64,000 nucleotides of DNA from Sporothrix humicola (lineage: Eukaryota > Ascomycota > Sordariomycetes > Ophiostomatales > Ophiostomataceae). Positions 32,566-44,412 of the stretch are shown in pieces. The stretch is from positions 124,001 to 188,000 of the forward strand of contig WNYE01000016.1 in the NCBI GenBank assembly GCA_021396245.1, in the 5' to 3' direction. The position numbers and the translations under genes were made by a program. Position 1 is the first letter of the stretch. Each line of letters begins with the position of its first letter. The notes under the pieces were generated by a model. The model searched no databases, had not been told where the DNA came from, and saw nothing but the letters and a program-made list of their open reading frames with translations.

Positions 32566-35500
32566 GTTGTTGGTGATGGTTTTCGTCTTATTTTCTTCTA
32601 TTCTTTCCGCTCACAGGGCACCATCCCATTTTATTCACTCTCTACACCGCAACATAACGCTCGCTAGTTATCACGACATTTTTTCATTGCGACCGTCGTT
32701 ATCGTCGACGCATCCTAAAAAGTCTCCGTAGACGAGGTCGACCCCGCCGATATGGATTGTTATGGGACAAAATGCACCGAAATGCAACGTGCGAATCGTG
32801 CTCTGTGATGATGCCATGTTGAAGACCCTAATGCCGGCCAATAGGATGCGGTCTTGATGCCGTGACGGACTGATCTTCGGGAAACAATCTGTTTACGGTT
32901 GGTGAGGAGAGAAAGCGAGAAAACGAAGAGAACGGGGATTCAAACTGCTATCGATAGCTACCGAACTGTCATTTCTGCGTTATGTTGTCTGTCGGCTCGA
33001 TTCTGCCCACGATGTTCCCCGACCATTGAATATGCAATACCTGCCTTCAGTCATGCTTTCACTAATTTGGAGATGCGGAGACGATGCCGTCATAGCCTCC
33101 AAAGTCTGTTGTGAGCCAAGCATTTGGCGTCGTTGGCACTTTTGGCGCTTTTAGCGTGGTTTGGGGGCTGCTTCTCGATCGTTCTCTGCTTCGTGGGTTG
33201 AGGTTTGGGAGCCGCCTTGACAATTATGCGATTGAGAGTAAGTTTTCACAAGTTCTGTATCTATTTCTGTTCTTCCTTTGGCTGTGTCCATGTTTACGTA
33301 TTTTGTGGTAGGACAGACGCGCAATCATGGATGCACAACAACACAAGTCCCCTCAAACACAAGGCCCTGAAGCATAAGCATTACAGGCAGTGCTGTCTGT
33401 CAGGCGTCCAATTGCCCCAACGAAAACAATGCGCCCAGGAGGACTCCCACGGTCAACGATCAACGCGACACACAAAGACTGTCGGACAATGGCGATGCAA
33501 GGGATCTTATGGAGTACAGTAAAAGGAAAGTCGGACAAAAGACCCACGTTGTTCGCCACGTTGGCGATGGTTGGCTCGGCTGTGGTCCATTGCTGTCTGT
33601 CGCTCTTAGTGCTGTCGCTGTCTCGGCCTGTCCAGTCCACTATTGGCGCTGTCACCGCCTTTGTCACCGCTGTCTGTTAGCGACCCTGAGCCCTGTGGCG
33701 AAACTGCCTGCCAACATCCTGCCATCCTGCCATCCTGCCGACGCCAAATCCCGCCAACAGCCCAGCAGGAGCACTACAGGAGCACTACAGGAGCACCAAC
33801 TGCACCGCCATGCCGCCATTGCCATGCACCAGCGCCATCCAGGCACCCACGTTACTAATAAAAGAAATACACGCGTACAGTTGCAGTGTAGGACGACACA
33901 TTCGGTAACAATCAGACGAGTCGGAGAATTGGAGGCAATTAATTGTCGAGTGCATTCTTATTAGAACAAAAATAGAGCATTGCTGATTACTGTGTATGTG
34001 TTGTGCGTTCCTCTGTGGCTTGCAGTTGCGTCTGATCAGATCTGACTGCGATCTGGATGGAGTCTCCTTTTCACACCACTCACTAGGAACTAAATTATGC
34101 CACGAGCTTCCGAATCCGAGGCTGGTGCACGCCCTGTTGAGCCTGGACTTTCTCGACTTTGGCTCCGAGACGAACAACGGTGAACGGACCGATGTCTTGT
34201 CCCGCGCATTGAGTCCAAGTTCAGGGCTCTGGGTCTGTCCTTACGAGGAAAGACAATGATCGTGGGGACGCCAATCACTACGGAGAATGGAAGGGGATGT
34301 ATGGCCGGGGAAGAAAGAAGGAGAAAAGGAAGAGAAAAGAATGGCCGTGGAAGCTGGCCGGTCGCGATGTCAGAAGAGGAAAAAGAGAGTATCGCCATCA
34401 AGACAAAGACATCGCCATCACCGTCCGTCCATCATCTTCGGCTTGCCCTATTCTGCAATACCAGAGACCGGTTCGTACTCGTACTTCAACAGTCGGCCCA
34501 TTACTTCCTCCGTGTGTTGAACCCTCTCTTTGTTTGTGATGTCTTTGTGCCTGGCCGGCCGAGTGTAAATATTGCCATAGTGCAGCCAGACAGTGTACCT
34601 CCTGCCTTGTAAGGAGGGATCGTCAACACTGATAGCAGAGTTGGAGAGAAAGAAGAAGATGACGAAAACAGAAGCGATCGGCTTGCAGGTCTGCATTGCT
34701 GTCCATGCTGCCTATTACTCCATACGGATGTCGCTCTTCTTGTAAACCCCTACTTTTCCAGATGAATGTCAATCGTAGGCTGAATTATGCATCGAATTTC
34801 TATTCTTAACATTAATTTGTGAGACTGTCCAAAATGTCCAACAGTCGAAGCCGTCAAAGCTGTTGGGGGCTGGATTGATCGCCAGCCGAGGAATGTGGAC
34901 TTGTCTTCCTCGGAACAATGGCAATGGTAATGGCAACCACGAGGGAATGCATTTTTCTCTTCTTCATTCTTGAGGAGGGCTATCCGATGATCGATCTCGC
35001 GCTTCTCTTCCTTTCTTTCCTCTGACTTCCTTGACTTCTTTCACTTCATCCTTCGAAACTCTTGACCGACGTCAGAGCCTCAATGCAAACAGTGTACGAT
35101 GCTACCATAGAAAGCCGGCCGTAGACCAAGCAGACCAAGTGGAGATTTTGTTGTAGCACGAGCACAAATAGGGGAAAGCTGAGAGTTATGGTTGTTTTTC
35201 TTGGTGCGAAAATGCGACGATGGATTGAGAACACAACATCATACCGTCATTTTACAGCACCCTGTCCCTGGACAGTCCCTGGACAGCAACTGGCCGCACA
35301 GAAAACGATGTCATATTACGCAATACGCCGCAAAGGAGAACTTCCCTAGATTCCTTCACAGCAATTCAGCCCTTATGCAGGAGCTGCGGGAACCTGCAGG
35401 AGATGTGCATGTTGGTGCACCTACAGGGAAGTTTAGGGGGTAGCACCCTACAAGTCAGATATTACAGGGCACAACTCACAAGTCCAGCCTCTCTCGACTC

Positions 35501-36247
35501 TGTCTCAACTCTCAGCCACGCCAAGCCGCCACGGGGCGCAGTTGCTCTTGTTTGTGTCTCCTGTTTCTCTCCTTGTTTTTCTGTGGTGTTCTCTCCTGAA
35601 CTTCTCCACTTATTTTCCCTTTTTTGCGGGCCTTTTTTAAACTTGTCTATTTTCAGTCTGGCTGTTCCCTTCTCCACACTCCCTGTCCACAGAAAACCGC
35701 AACAGGCAATGTAATAATTCATCTTTTCATTCCGAAGTTGCGAGAGCGAAGTCGACAGTCGAGGCACTACACTTTCGAGGTACTTTTCTGTTCACGGCAG
35801 TTTGCAGGCCACTGAAGTACTTTCCGGAGTACGCGGGATGATCTTTGTTTCAGAGGCAGCCTGGCTCCCAAGAAGGTACCCAGCCTTTCCCTGTCTCTAG
35901 CCTGTCGAGCCTGTCTTCTCCAGTCCTGGTACCTGGAAGCTTGGAAGACACCCCTGTTTTCGGGGGACGATCTCCCCTGTGAAAGCCCTGTTTGCGGTGT
36001 TTGCTGTTTGCAGTGTTTGTACTTTAATCTTACTTTCAAGAAAACATGGTCTTGTCGCCTCGTTCTTTGTATATAAGAAGCAGCTCCCGGATGTAAATGT
36101 TTACTCTTTATCTGTTCGTCATTCACATACACATTCAACTTTAAGATACCCAGACTTTGTCTACCGTACACAACAACTAATACTCTCTCTACCTCAACAT
36201 AACCACTTACACCACCCACCTACTTTACACCCACCACACACATCAAA
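32566..36247. other. Intergenic region of 3.7 kb, no supported gene
   Basis: This separates the permease (minus) from the GPI-protein gene (plus), so it holds two divergent promoters. Frames present are short and of random composition. Small tandem repeats occur near 33721-33800 (CATCCTGC units, then AGGAGCACTAC units). Confidence 0.6.
36070..36077 (+). promoter_or_regulatory. TATA box of GPI-type repeat protein gene
   Basis: TATATAAG, 178 bases before the ATG at 36248, with a CA-rich leader ending in ATCAAAATG. Confidence 0.5.
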
Positions 36248-36784
36248 ATGCGCGCCAACACCTTTGCTCTCGCCATTGTCGCCGCCGCCGCCTCGGGCGC
36301 CCAGGCCGACCTCCTGTCTGATGTCACCTCCGTCTTTGGTGACGTGACCTCGGGTGCCGTCTCCGTCGCGACCAACATCGCCTCGCATGCCACATCTGCT
36401 TTCGGTGACGTGACGTCGGGCGGTGCCTCTGTTGCTACCGACATTGCCTCCAAGGCCACCTCGGCCTTTGGCGATGCCACCTCCCGGGGTGCCTCCATCG
36501 CCTCCGAGGCCGAGTCCAAGGGCCGCTCTGCTGCCTCGCACGTCCGCTCGGCTGTTTCGACCGCCTCGGGCGACGTCATCAGCACCGGCGTCACCGGCGA
36601 CCACGGCACCACCATTGTCCAGACGGGCACTGGCGGTCCCACGGGCACCACCACCAGCGGCGGCTCTGCTGCAACGACGGGCTCTGACGGTACCAACGCC
36701 GGCCCTGGTGGCCGGGACATGCTCCCCGTGGGCGGTGCTGTTGTCGCTCTGGCCGCTTTCCTGGGCGGTGCTCTGCTGCTGTAA
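36248..36784 (+). CDS. Small GPI-anchored-type surface protein with three 22-residue repeats
   Basis: Intronless, 178 residues. A signal peptide (about 1-20, ending SGAQA) is followed by three tandem 22-residue repeats at 28-49, 50-71 and 72-93, each starting S(V/A)FGD(V/A)TS and rich in Ala, Ser and Thr. A Thr/Ser/Gly segment (about 110-155) precedes a short spacer and a C-terminal hydrophobic tail (VVALAAFLGGALLL) that fits a GPI-attachment signal. It would sit in the plasma membrane or cell wall and be O-glycosylated. The repeats look amphipathic and may be helical. The family is not recognised. It is convergent with the yapsin-like protease gene at 37252, whose product would share the compartment. 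Confidence 0.8.
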   Translation: MRANTFALAIVAAAASGAQADLLSDVTSVFGDVTSGAVSVATNIASHATSAFGDVTSGGASVATDIASKATSAFGDATSRGASIASEAESKGRSAASHVRSAVSTASGDVISTGVTGDHGTTIVQTGTGGPTGTTTSGGSAATTGSDGTNAGPGGRDMLPVGGAVVALAAFLGGALLL

Positions 36785-37251
36785 GGGGTTGTCTCTATGG
36801 GATAAAAGGAGCTGAGCTTGCGGGGGTAATGAACACTGTATATATTGTATAGCAATGGCATCCAAAAAAGATTTGATTTGAATTTGAATTTTGAAATTTA
36901 CCCATGATTTACTCTACTTAATTTTGATTTATTGTGAACTCTTATTTTGTGCTCTCTGTGCTGAAGAAATCGATGACTTCACGCGATTCTTCGTATGTCG
37001 TAAATCGCGACTTGGGCTTGGCATTTCTTGGCAAGATTCGATCTTGGGAATTTTGTGAACGTCAACAAAATCAAGGTGGCTGAGTCGTATTATTTGTCTC
37101 GTGAAAATCAAGCAAAAAGGGAGAAAATATTGTGCGCCAAAACAATGTATTGATATTGATATATTGCTATTATTTATTACATTCTAATCAGACAAAAGGG
37201 AGACTTCCACCAACACCCATCACCTCAGACCTCAGACAATCCCTTGCAGCC
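36785..37251. other. Convergent 3' intergenic region
   Basis: AT-rich sequence between the tail-to-tail GPI-protein and aspartic-protease genes. Nothing coding or repeated is seen beyond TTTGAATTTGAATTTTGAAATTT-like AT repeats near 36873. Confidence 0.6.
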
Positions 37252-38769
37252 TTACAACATCAGAGAAGCAGCCAGGCCGGCCATCAGCAGGACGGCCGAC
37301 ACGGCGAACGAGCGCTCAGCAGGCGACTTGGCAACACTGGTGCCCGAAGTAGCAGAGCCGGTCGGGGAAGTCGACGAGCCGCCCTTGCCAGTGGCAGTAG
37401 CAGCGGCAGCAGCAGAGGCAATCCGGGCCGACTCCTCCTCAAAGGCCGACGTCTTGCACTGGCCCGTGTAGTCGTAGAACTCGCCCTCGCCGAGCAGAGG
37501 CAGCGTCTCCTCGGCCGAGCCGCAATCGGCGAAAGGGGCCATGTAGATGTACTTGTTGTCCTGGTCAAAGACAAGGTAGGCCTGTCTCAACAAAACATCG
37601 CCCATGATCATAATGTCGCCGTTGGTGGGCTGTATGCCGAGGCCGCACAGGCCCTCGCCGTCATCGCGGAAGACGGCCGCAGCCAGGGGGACGTCAATGA
37701 CGACCTGGTTGCCGCCGTTTGACGAGTCGCCGAAAGTAAACTGCAGAGAGCCCTCCGAGTGCATCCAGTCGCAGTCGACAACGATGGCTGAGTCTTCAAA
37801 GATGAAGCCACCCATGGCCGTGGCAATCGACTTCATAAACTCGACGGGCAGCTGCAGGAACGTGGTGCCCGAGTCCATGATGACGGGGCCGGAGCTGTTG
37901 GCGAGCAGCTGCGGGGTCGTGATGGGCTTGTTGATCGTCGTGTAGTTGTTGCTCGAGTTGGAGGGCGCCACGACCGACGTGCCGTTGATCGTGATGGACT
38001 GCATCGTCACCCAGTACCGCTCCATCGGGTGCGGGTCCGTCTTCTGGATGCCCAGGTTCGGGAGGGGGACCAGCGGGCCCGTAAACTTCTTGGTGTCGAT
38101 GCCGCCAAAAATCATGACGCCGTTGCCCGTCGCATCGGACGACTCCGTCGACAGGTTGCCCAGGGCCATGCTAAAGACGCGGCCGTTGGTCAGGTTGTTG
38201 AGCGCCAGTTGGTCGATAAAGCTCGGGTACTCTGTGGCGCCTTCCGCCTCGCCAAAGCAGACGCCCAGAATGCCGGCCGAGATAATGTACGTCTCGGTGG
38301 CCACGCCAAACTGCATCGCTGGGATCGTCAAGTCGTCGCCGCCCAGGACCGCCGGGATCGTGACCACATCGCGGCCATCTTGGAGAGTGGCATTGCCGCC
38401 GCCGTACGAAATGGTCGTCGTCTGGTCGAGCGCCTTCCACGTCGACGAGTCACTCGGATTGAACTGGTCCATCGTGGCGCAGAACGGCTTGTTGCCGGCA
38501 TTCTTGCAGTCCGGGTTCATCCAGAGCACGCTCGAGCCCGTGTCGACCGACAGCGAGACCAGCTGCGGCGGCGTGCCGATCTCAAGGTCCACGATATAGC
38601 TCGTATAAGAATTGTTGCGCAGCAGGGCACCGGAAAAAGTGCCGCTGCCCGAAGCACGCTTGGAGATGCCACTATTGTCGTGCACGGTACGGTGCTTGAT
38701 GGGGAAGCTGGCATGGCCCGCAGCAAGAGCTGTCGAGGCAAGAGCCAGAGTCGACAAAAGAGAAGGCAT
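37252..38769 (-). CDS. Yapsin-like GPI-anchored aspartic protease (A1 family)
   Basis: Intronless, 505 residues from the ATG at 38769. A farther in-frame ATG at 38808 would add 13 residues ahead of a clean signal peptide, so the inner start is preferred. Order: signal peptide (about 1-17), a short propeptide ending in Lys-Arg at 37-38 (a Kex2-type site), and the first catalytic motif DTGS at 76-79. The second catalytic motif, DSGT, has its Asp at 299. A Ser/Thr/Ala-rich stretch and a hydrophobic C-terminus (SAVLLMAGLAASLML) follow, fitting GPI attachment. Yapsins cleave at basic residues of surface and wall proteins at the plasma membrane. Many N-glycosylation sites are present. Both catalytic Asp residues are intact. 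Confidence 0.93.
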   Translation of the reverse strand: MPSLLSTLALASTALAAGHASFPIKHRTVHDNSGISKRASGSGTFSGALLRNNSYTSYIVDLEIGTPPQLVSLSVDTGSSVLWMNPDCKNAGNKPFCATMDQFNPSDSSTWKALDQTTTISYGGGNATLQDGRDVVTIPAVLGGDDLTIPAMQFGVATETYIISAGILGVCFGEAEGATEYPSFIDQLALNNLTNGRVFSMALGNLSTESSDATGNGVMIFGGIDTKKFTGPLVPLPNLGIQKTDPHPMERYWVTMQSITINGTSVVAPSNSSNNYTTINKPITTPQLLANSSGPVIMDSGTTFLQLPVEFMKSIATAMGGFIFEDSAIVVDCDWMHSEGSLQFTFGDSSNGGNQVVIDVPLAAAVFRDDGEGLCGLGIQPTNGDIMIMGDVLLRQAYLVFDQDNKYIYMAPFADCGSAEETLPLLGEGEFYDYTGQCKTSAFEEESARIASAAAAATATGKGGSSTSPTGSATSGTSVAKSPAERSFAVSAVLLMAGLAASLML

Positions 38770-41700
38770 GTCGGGGAGGGGGGATGGAAGAAATAAAATA
38801 AAAATCAAATGAGATAGTAAACAAATACCGTATCAAGGAAACACGACTATACAATGATGAACAGATGTAAGACGATGACGAGATATCAAGTAAGACGAGA
38901 TGATGAGAAGAGGACGAGAACGGCCGTCTTTATATCTGCATCTGTGATCCTCTGATGGCCTCCTTTATCGTGTAGGTCTGCTTTTTCTTCCTCTTTTTTT
39001 TTTTCCTATTCTATTTTATGTTTATTTTAGTCGACGGAGCACTAGCTCCTTCGTCCCTTCCTCGCTACTCGCCCACGTTGCTCCTGTTCCTAGGAGTTCC
39101 TCGTCTCCTCATCTCCCGATCCCTGGTCTGAACTCTGCACAAGCACAAGCGCGATACAGTTACCAAGTACATATACATCCAATATAGCCGTACTCCCCGT
39201 AGACGCTCGTCTGGATAGGATCACAGGATTCAGCTGGTGCTCCATTGAGCTCCATGGAGCTTCCATGCAAGATGCTCCTATCATGTTCGCCCAATCCCGT
39301 CGGCCACATCCGAAAAGGGAAATCCCCGCTGTGCGAGTACAACGTCAATTGCACTTAGTACACTTACTTGCGGCTCGTAGGGCAGGACAAACAGGGTTGT
39401 GTGAAAGGAGAACACAGGATCAGGCGACAAAGGAGCCAATGAGCGGTGGACAAGAACAGGAACGGGTAGGCGGCGTGTGCATGGTACTGAGCAAGGACTT
39501 GGCAAGGATCAGGTTCACATCGTGCACAGCCGCCTGTCAAGGCCCATAAGGATGAAGGATGAGCCTCATTTCAAGATCGGACCAGGACACGACTGGGGCA
39601 GACTAGGAGACTAGGAGACTAGGCCGTAGACTAGGCAAAGTCTACAGCCCAAACCTACGACATCCGGTAGACATGTGTAGAACATAAGGTTAAACAAGTG
39701 GAAGAAATCAAATTGATGGACGTTGTAATGTCAGAACTAGGAAAGAAATCAACAAAGGAAGTGGAGGGAGCCATGAGGACAAAAAGGAAAGAACTGAAAT
39801 GGAAGGCAAAAAGCAGGACACAAGATGGATCGAACAATGGACAAAGAAGGAATGAAGAAAATAAAGAAAACGTGAAGAAACGACACAAAAAATAGAAGGA
39901 TCGAGGATCGGGGAGAGACGGCGCAGGACGACGCTGTTAGCTAACGGTTAGCTTGGCCTATCACTTCTGGAGACTAGCACGCCAAAGCAGGATCGCAGGA
40001 TGCGTTTCAGGAATTTCTGTCGAACACTCTCAATTTCGCCCACAATCGACAAATCGAGTCCAGCCTTGCGACCCAGTGAACCATGGAACGTGTGGAGTCC
40101 ACAGCTCCACATGTCAGATTTTGACCTCAAAATCCAACAAGGCCGAAGCGGCCGGCCTCAATTGTATCGAGGCCAATCGAGGAGAACAGGTTTTGAAAGT
40201 ACGAAAAGAAAGAGAAAAAGAAAGGGAAAAAAAAGGGGGGGGGAAGGACAAAAGGACAAAAAGAGAAAGCAAAAGATAGGTTGAGACATGCATCGGCCGA
40301 CTTCCGTCGATTGCCGTCGACCGACGTCAATTGAGTGTAAATAGAAAGGTGCCGTACGGTCGCCGTCTTGCCCGTGACCCGACCGTATGGGCCGTAAAGG
40401 GTGTGGGGTAAAACGGCCGTGTCTGTTTGCTTGGAGACTTCTCCAAAACCGCCCCAAAGTCGACAAGTGCACGAAAAGAAAAGAAAAGAAGAACACAGGG
40501 GCTGTGCCAGTTCCACAGGTGGCGAGACAGGAGACAATAATGGAACGTCGTCGTCGAAGCAGGGAAGACAGGCTCGACAGGGAAGAGCTCACAGGAAGTG
40601 GAAATTTCCCACTTAGAATCCTAAATCCTGCAGTACGACATCATGTCCCAGAGGATGGGCGAAAAACAACAAACACAGCCAGTCTTTGTAGCTCGAAATA
40701 GAAGGAGGAAGGCAGGATTGACGATGATCGGGAGCCAATGCTACTGTGTACTGACTCGCTGGCGCGTTGGCATCAATGCTGTTTTGTTCTCTTTAGTGTG
40801 GGCGTTGAGGATTTAGTCCCAAATCCCTCGCTTGGGGCTCTAGTATCTACAGCGGAAACTCTCCGCGGACGAATAGACGAGAACGGGATTGACAACAAAC
40901 AAACCACAACCAAAAAAATAGGAGAACAACAACGCTACGACGGTAGGCATAAAACCATCTAGCCCATGCACACACGATGGACACGACTGCAACGCCGTTC
41001 CGTCTTCATCACACACGCGTGTTTGGAAACAAACGGTTAAATGAGTAGGAGAGTCAGGAGTGTCGTCGGACTCAGGCCCAGGTTGGGCGCACAAGTTCAA
41101 CGTCATGTCGGAAAAAGCCGTCCCATGACCGTCGACGACGGAAACTATTTGTGTGCCGACAAGTGCCAAGAACACAACAACAAGCGAGACAGGTTCGAAT
41201 AAAAGCCAACCAGGCCCCAGGCCCCTGGTCCCATGGGCCTCATGAGCCTCGATCTTGTCTGCGCAGATGAGGAGAACATGCTCCGAATATGCCTTCGTTT
41301 ACGTCGTAGACCGTAGGACGCCTGTGTTTTCATCAAATTTAACGCCACAGCACCCCAGATTAACTTGTACAAGAGCACGACCTACTCTCAAGTCCCACGT
41401 CTTCATCGGAAAGACGGGAGGATGTGACTCTGTGGCGTGTGTGTTCGATCATGTCACCCGTTTTTAATATTCATAAGATTAGTCACCACGCAATATGCAC
41501 ACAAGACAACATATGATGGCTTACAAAAAATATCCACGAATAAGCAGCCGTCTCCCTCCAAAACAGTCAGCCTTGTGGCCTCAGGGTCTGCAGTGGCCAA
41601 GAGCCAAGTGCACTAGTAAGCGGCACGCACCGTCGTGCATTTAATACGATTTGCCACACACCAAGGGCTTGCATCGACAATACACAGCATCATTAGCACC

Positions 41701-42013
41701 ATCATGTGTACGTATCGCCCTCATATTACTGAGTTAGTCCACACTATATATTTTATCCGTCCGCATTTATTCATGGTAGTCATAATGGTTCTGTCATCGA
41801 TTTGAATTTTAGACGCCCTGAACCCTGGACACTGTATTATAGCAATCACACAAATTGTTCTATCTCCCATGTCCACGTATGTAATTCTTAATAAAAACAC
41901 AGAAAAGAAACCGTATCGTTTTATTACTTCCCATCTTGTTTCCGTTGGATTATCTTAAAAATTCACCTTCTCACATCAAGTCGAACCCAAAATCAACACG
42001 AAATCCTCAGAAA
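38770..42013. other. Intergenic region of 3.2 kb, no supported gene
   Basis: It holds the promoter of the protease gene (minus) on its left and of the Cys-rich protein gene (plus) on its right. No frame looks like a gene. Small repeats include GAGACTAG units near 39605-39640, a near-perfect inverted repeat GAGCTCCATGGAGCTT near 39248, and poly-A/poly-G runs near 40225-40245. Confidence 0.6.
38928..38935 (-). promoter_or_regulatory. TATA box of the aspartic protease gene
   Basis: ATATAAAG on the minus strand, about 160 bases before the ATG at 38769, the usual distance in this window. Confidence 0.45.
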
Positions 42014-43438
42014 ATGCCTTGTTTTAGTTACTTGGATCCAGATGGGCCACGCAAAGCTGCCTTGTTCCGTACGCTGGCGGCGTTGGACAACCCGTTTGCC
42101 GATCCCGACACCGAAAGTGATACTGGAAGCGACGTCGAGAATGAACATGACTCCGAGAGTGAAACTGGAAGCGACAGCGGCAGTGATACTATCAAAACAG
42201 TATCTCTGTTTGACTTTATCGTCGCAGATGACGCCAACGCCCACGATGTCGACAAGCCCACGCATAACAACCCGCCCCGCCGATGCCCGAGATGCGAGGC
42301 TTTTGACCACACCGGCAAGCTCGCCACAGCCCTCCACCGCCTCAACACCGATCAGCTGTGGTGCTACCGCTGCAAGAAGTACCACAAGCGGGGCCTCTTC
42401 TCGGCCAAACAGCGCAACAAGAAAGACTGGCGGCGCAAGTGCATAGGGTGCGAGGGAAAAGTGCCGCAGGTCACTGCTGCCAGCATGTCGTGGCGCCGCT
42501 TTTCGGACTACAAGCGGCGGATGCGCAAGCTCAAGTCCCACGGTAGGCCGGGTGCCGTGCATCTGCCGGCCCGGCCTTGCTTTCGACACCAGACTCCATA
42601 CTTTGACTTGTCCAGCAAAGATAGGCGCCGCATCAGGGACGATCACTTCCTGACGGTGCTGCGCTACGAGGACATGCAGAAAAACTGCGAGATGTACCCC
42701 CCGGGCTCGCTCATCCTGACGTGGGTGGAGCATCTTTTCGACCTGGACGACTCGGACTTTGTCGGCGGGCGCATCCGACTTCAAAAGTTCCGCAATATTC
42801 TCAAGAAGCTGGAACGCGATCCCTACCGCGAAATCGAGCTGTGCCCGCATATGCGCTTTGATAATGACTTCCTGCTGAGCAAGCTCACAGATAACTGCTG
42901 CTGCTTCTTTGATGGCGACGATGCGAGCCTGGAAAATAGCCCGACATGCCATGGCCCCGAGGGCTGCCGATGCCATAAGGCCAGACTCAACATGCCTTCC
43001 CAGCGCGACAAGCCAAACTTTCACGACAAGCGCCGCTCGCACGGCGAGCTCATCCACTCTGGCTTCTGCCCCGTGTGCCATGTTTTGATTTCCTGGCGCC
43101 AGTCCGGGAAGAGTATCCACCTCGAAATGGTCAACCTTTTACATTCCAGGTCGCCGACGAGCCCGACCTGGATTCGGAAGCTGGACCCCGAGACATGGGG
43201 CATCCGCGACGACGCCGAGACGAAGCATGTGTACTGGTGCCCAGACAAGAAGTGTGGAACAAACTTTCAGTGGCAGGCGCTGTACAAGCATCTGGATTGC
43301 CAATACGTGATGCCAGATGCCATGAAGTCGCTCCTTCAGTCCCAACAAAGATGGAAGACAGTTCCTGTTCAAACGGAAGGGACGTTGCTATCAACGACTG
43401 GCGAGGCAAGCGCGATCAAAACACCGACCCCAAAATAG
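42014..43438 (+). CDS. Hypothetical 474-residue protein with multiple CxxC motifs
   Basis: Intronless, 474 residues from the ATG at 42014; the frame is open farther upstream but without another ATG. An acidic Ser/Asp/Glu segment (about 30-60) precedes three CxxC pairs at C91/C94, C117/C120 (WCYRCKKYH) and C143/C146, in a basic context. Later there is a Cys/His-rich part (NCCCFF, CHGPEGCRCHK), then FCPVCHVLISW and YWCPDKKCGTNFQW near the end. The WCYRC-KxxH layout recalls the zinc-ribbon-like region of lineage-specific fungal proteins often annotated as F-box or hypothetical. No F-box is visible. Function unknown; metal binding and nuclear or cytosolic location are inferred. Confidence 0.75.
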   Translation: MPCFSYLDPDGPRKAALFRTLAALDNPFADPDTESDTGSDVENEHDSESETGSDSGSDTIKTVSLFDFIVADDANAHDVDKPTHNNPPRRCPRCEAFDHTGKLATALHRLNTDQLWCYRCKKYHKRGLFSAKQRNKKDWRRKCIGCEGKVPQVTAASMSWRRFSDYKRRMRKLKSHGRPGAVHLPARPCFRHQTPYFDLSSKDRRRIRDDHFLTVLRYEDMQKNCEMYPPGSLILTWVEHLFDLDDSDFVGGRIRLQKFRNILKKLERDPYREIELCPHMRFDNDFLLSKLTDNCCCFFDGDDASLENSPTCHGPEGCRCHKARLNMPSQRDKPNFHDKRRSHGELIHSGFCPVCHVLISWRQSGKSIHLEMVNLLHSRSPTSPTWIRKLDPETWGIRDDAETKHVYWCPDKKCGTNFQWQALYKHLDCQYVMPDAMKSLLQSQQRWKTVPVQTEGTLLSTTGEASAIKTPTPK

Positions 43439-43694
43439 GAAGGAACAACAAGCATTGTTTTGATGAGGTGAAAAGGGGTCTCGGCTCGAGAAAAGGGGCA
43501 GACACAGTTTGTACTCAAACATCCGACGCCAAGATCAATCGGACCCCGACACCCCAACCTTAATACGCTCGAGACGACAACTCGCTGTAAATATCCACAG
43601 AAGAATACGATAAGAACGACAGGCCACATCACAAGCCAATACCCTGATACCCCTCTCACAACCAAACCAAACACAGGGCCCCCGAAACCACAAA

Positions 43695-44078
43695 ATGTCG
43701 AATGCCACAAACGCCACCGTGGGCACCTATGACATTACACTGTCTCTGGACCTGCACGTTCCCTTCGCATCGATAGTGGCCATTTCAAGCCACATTGTCG
43801 CGGCCCTCCTTCTCATCTGGGTCATTGGAAGAGCCGGCCTTGAACTGGCAATCCTTCTCCTCGTCATCAAAAGATTGCTGTGGCAGCTTTGGGGGCGCAT
43901 CTGGACCTATTTCCGGCCAGAGTCCGCCCATTACTTCGAACAGACGAGGGACGACTTTGAAACAAAAGTGATCGTCCTTGCCATGACCAAGATGAACCGT
44001 CGAGACAACATTACTGCTGAGCAACCGTCATTTGAGTCGATCACGACCCTGTCCTCCGGACGAGGAGAAATCGACTAG
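43695..44078 (+). CDS. Small predicted membrane protein (127 residues)
   Basis: The ATG at 43695 lies in CACAAAATG context, good for fungal initiation. A short N-terminus with two N-glycosylation sequons (NAT, NAT) is followed by one long or two close hydrophobic segments (about 25-62, with IVAALLLIWVIG and LELAILLLVIK), a basic/aromatic stretch, and a polar 55-residue tail. No family is recognised. It lies tail-to-tail with the tetraspanin gene, 334 bases apart. Composition supports a real protein, but the evidence is moderate. Confidence 0.5.
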   Translation: MSNATNATVGTYDITLSLDLHVPFASIVAISSHIVAALLLIWVIGRAGLELAILLLVIKRLLWQLWGRIWTYFRPESAHYFEQTRDDFETKVIVLAMTKMNRRDNITAEQPSFESITTLSSGRGEID

Positions 44079-44412
44079 TTTCTCGCCTTGACAAACAGTC
44101 AGCCTTGCCAGATTCCCTGAACTATCAATGTCGAAGACCCAGAATATGGCGGTTTGAGTGGATTTTGCCGTTTATCAATTCTGGCCGTGAGCCGTCCGGG
44201 ATGCCCCAGGAAACCCGGAGATTATTTTTTATCGGGCATTGAGCGACGAACAGCCCTGTATTATGCTTTTGTGTTAAACTATTCCTAGGATCGACGAAAA
44301 TTAGATAAATAAAGTCATCACCTAATCTTGTCCGTTGTGCTGCGTTTATGTGAACCAAGTGACCGTTATGACCATGCTTTCTTCCTATGCCCGAAACTAT
44401 CCATGCTCGAAC
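44079..44412. other. Convergent 3' intergenic region
   Basis: Short spacer between the small membrane protein gene and the tetraspanin gene, both ending here. Nothing else is seen. Confidence 0.6.

Noticed and set aside
31405..32667. 420-codon frame antisense to the Dal5-like permease
   Set aside because: High third-position GC in the real gene removes stops from an antisense frame. Composition is that of a shadow and the sense product is a full MFS protein.
41993..43120. 375-codon frame antisense to the Cys-rich hypothetical gene
   Set aside because: The sense frame has ordered CxxC motifs and a proper ATG; the antisense product has none.
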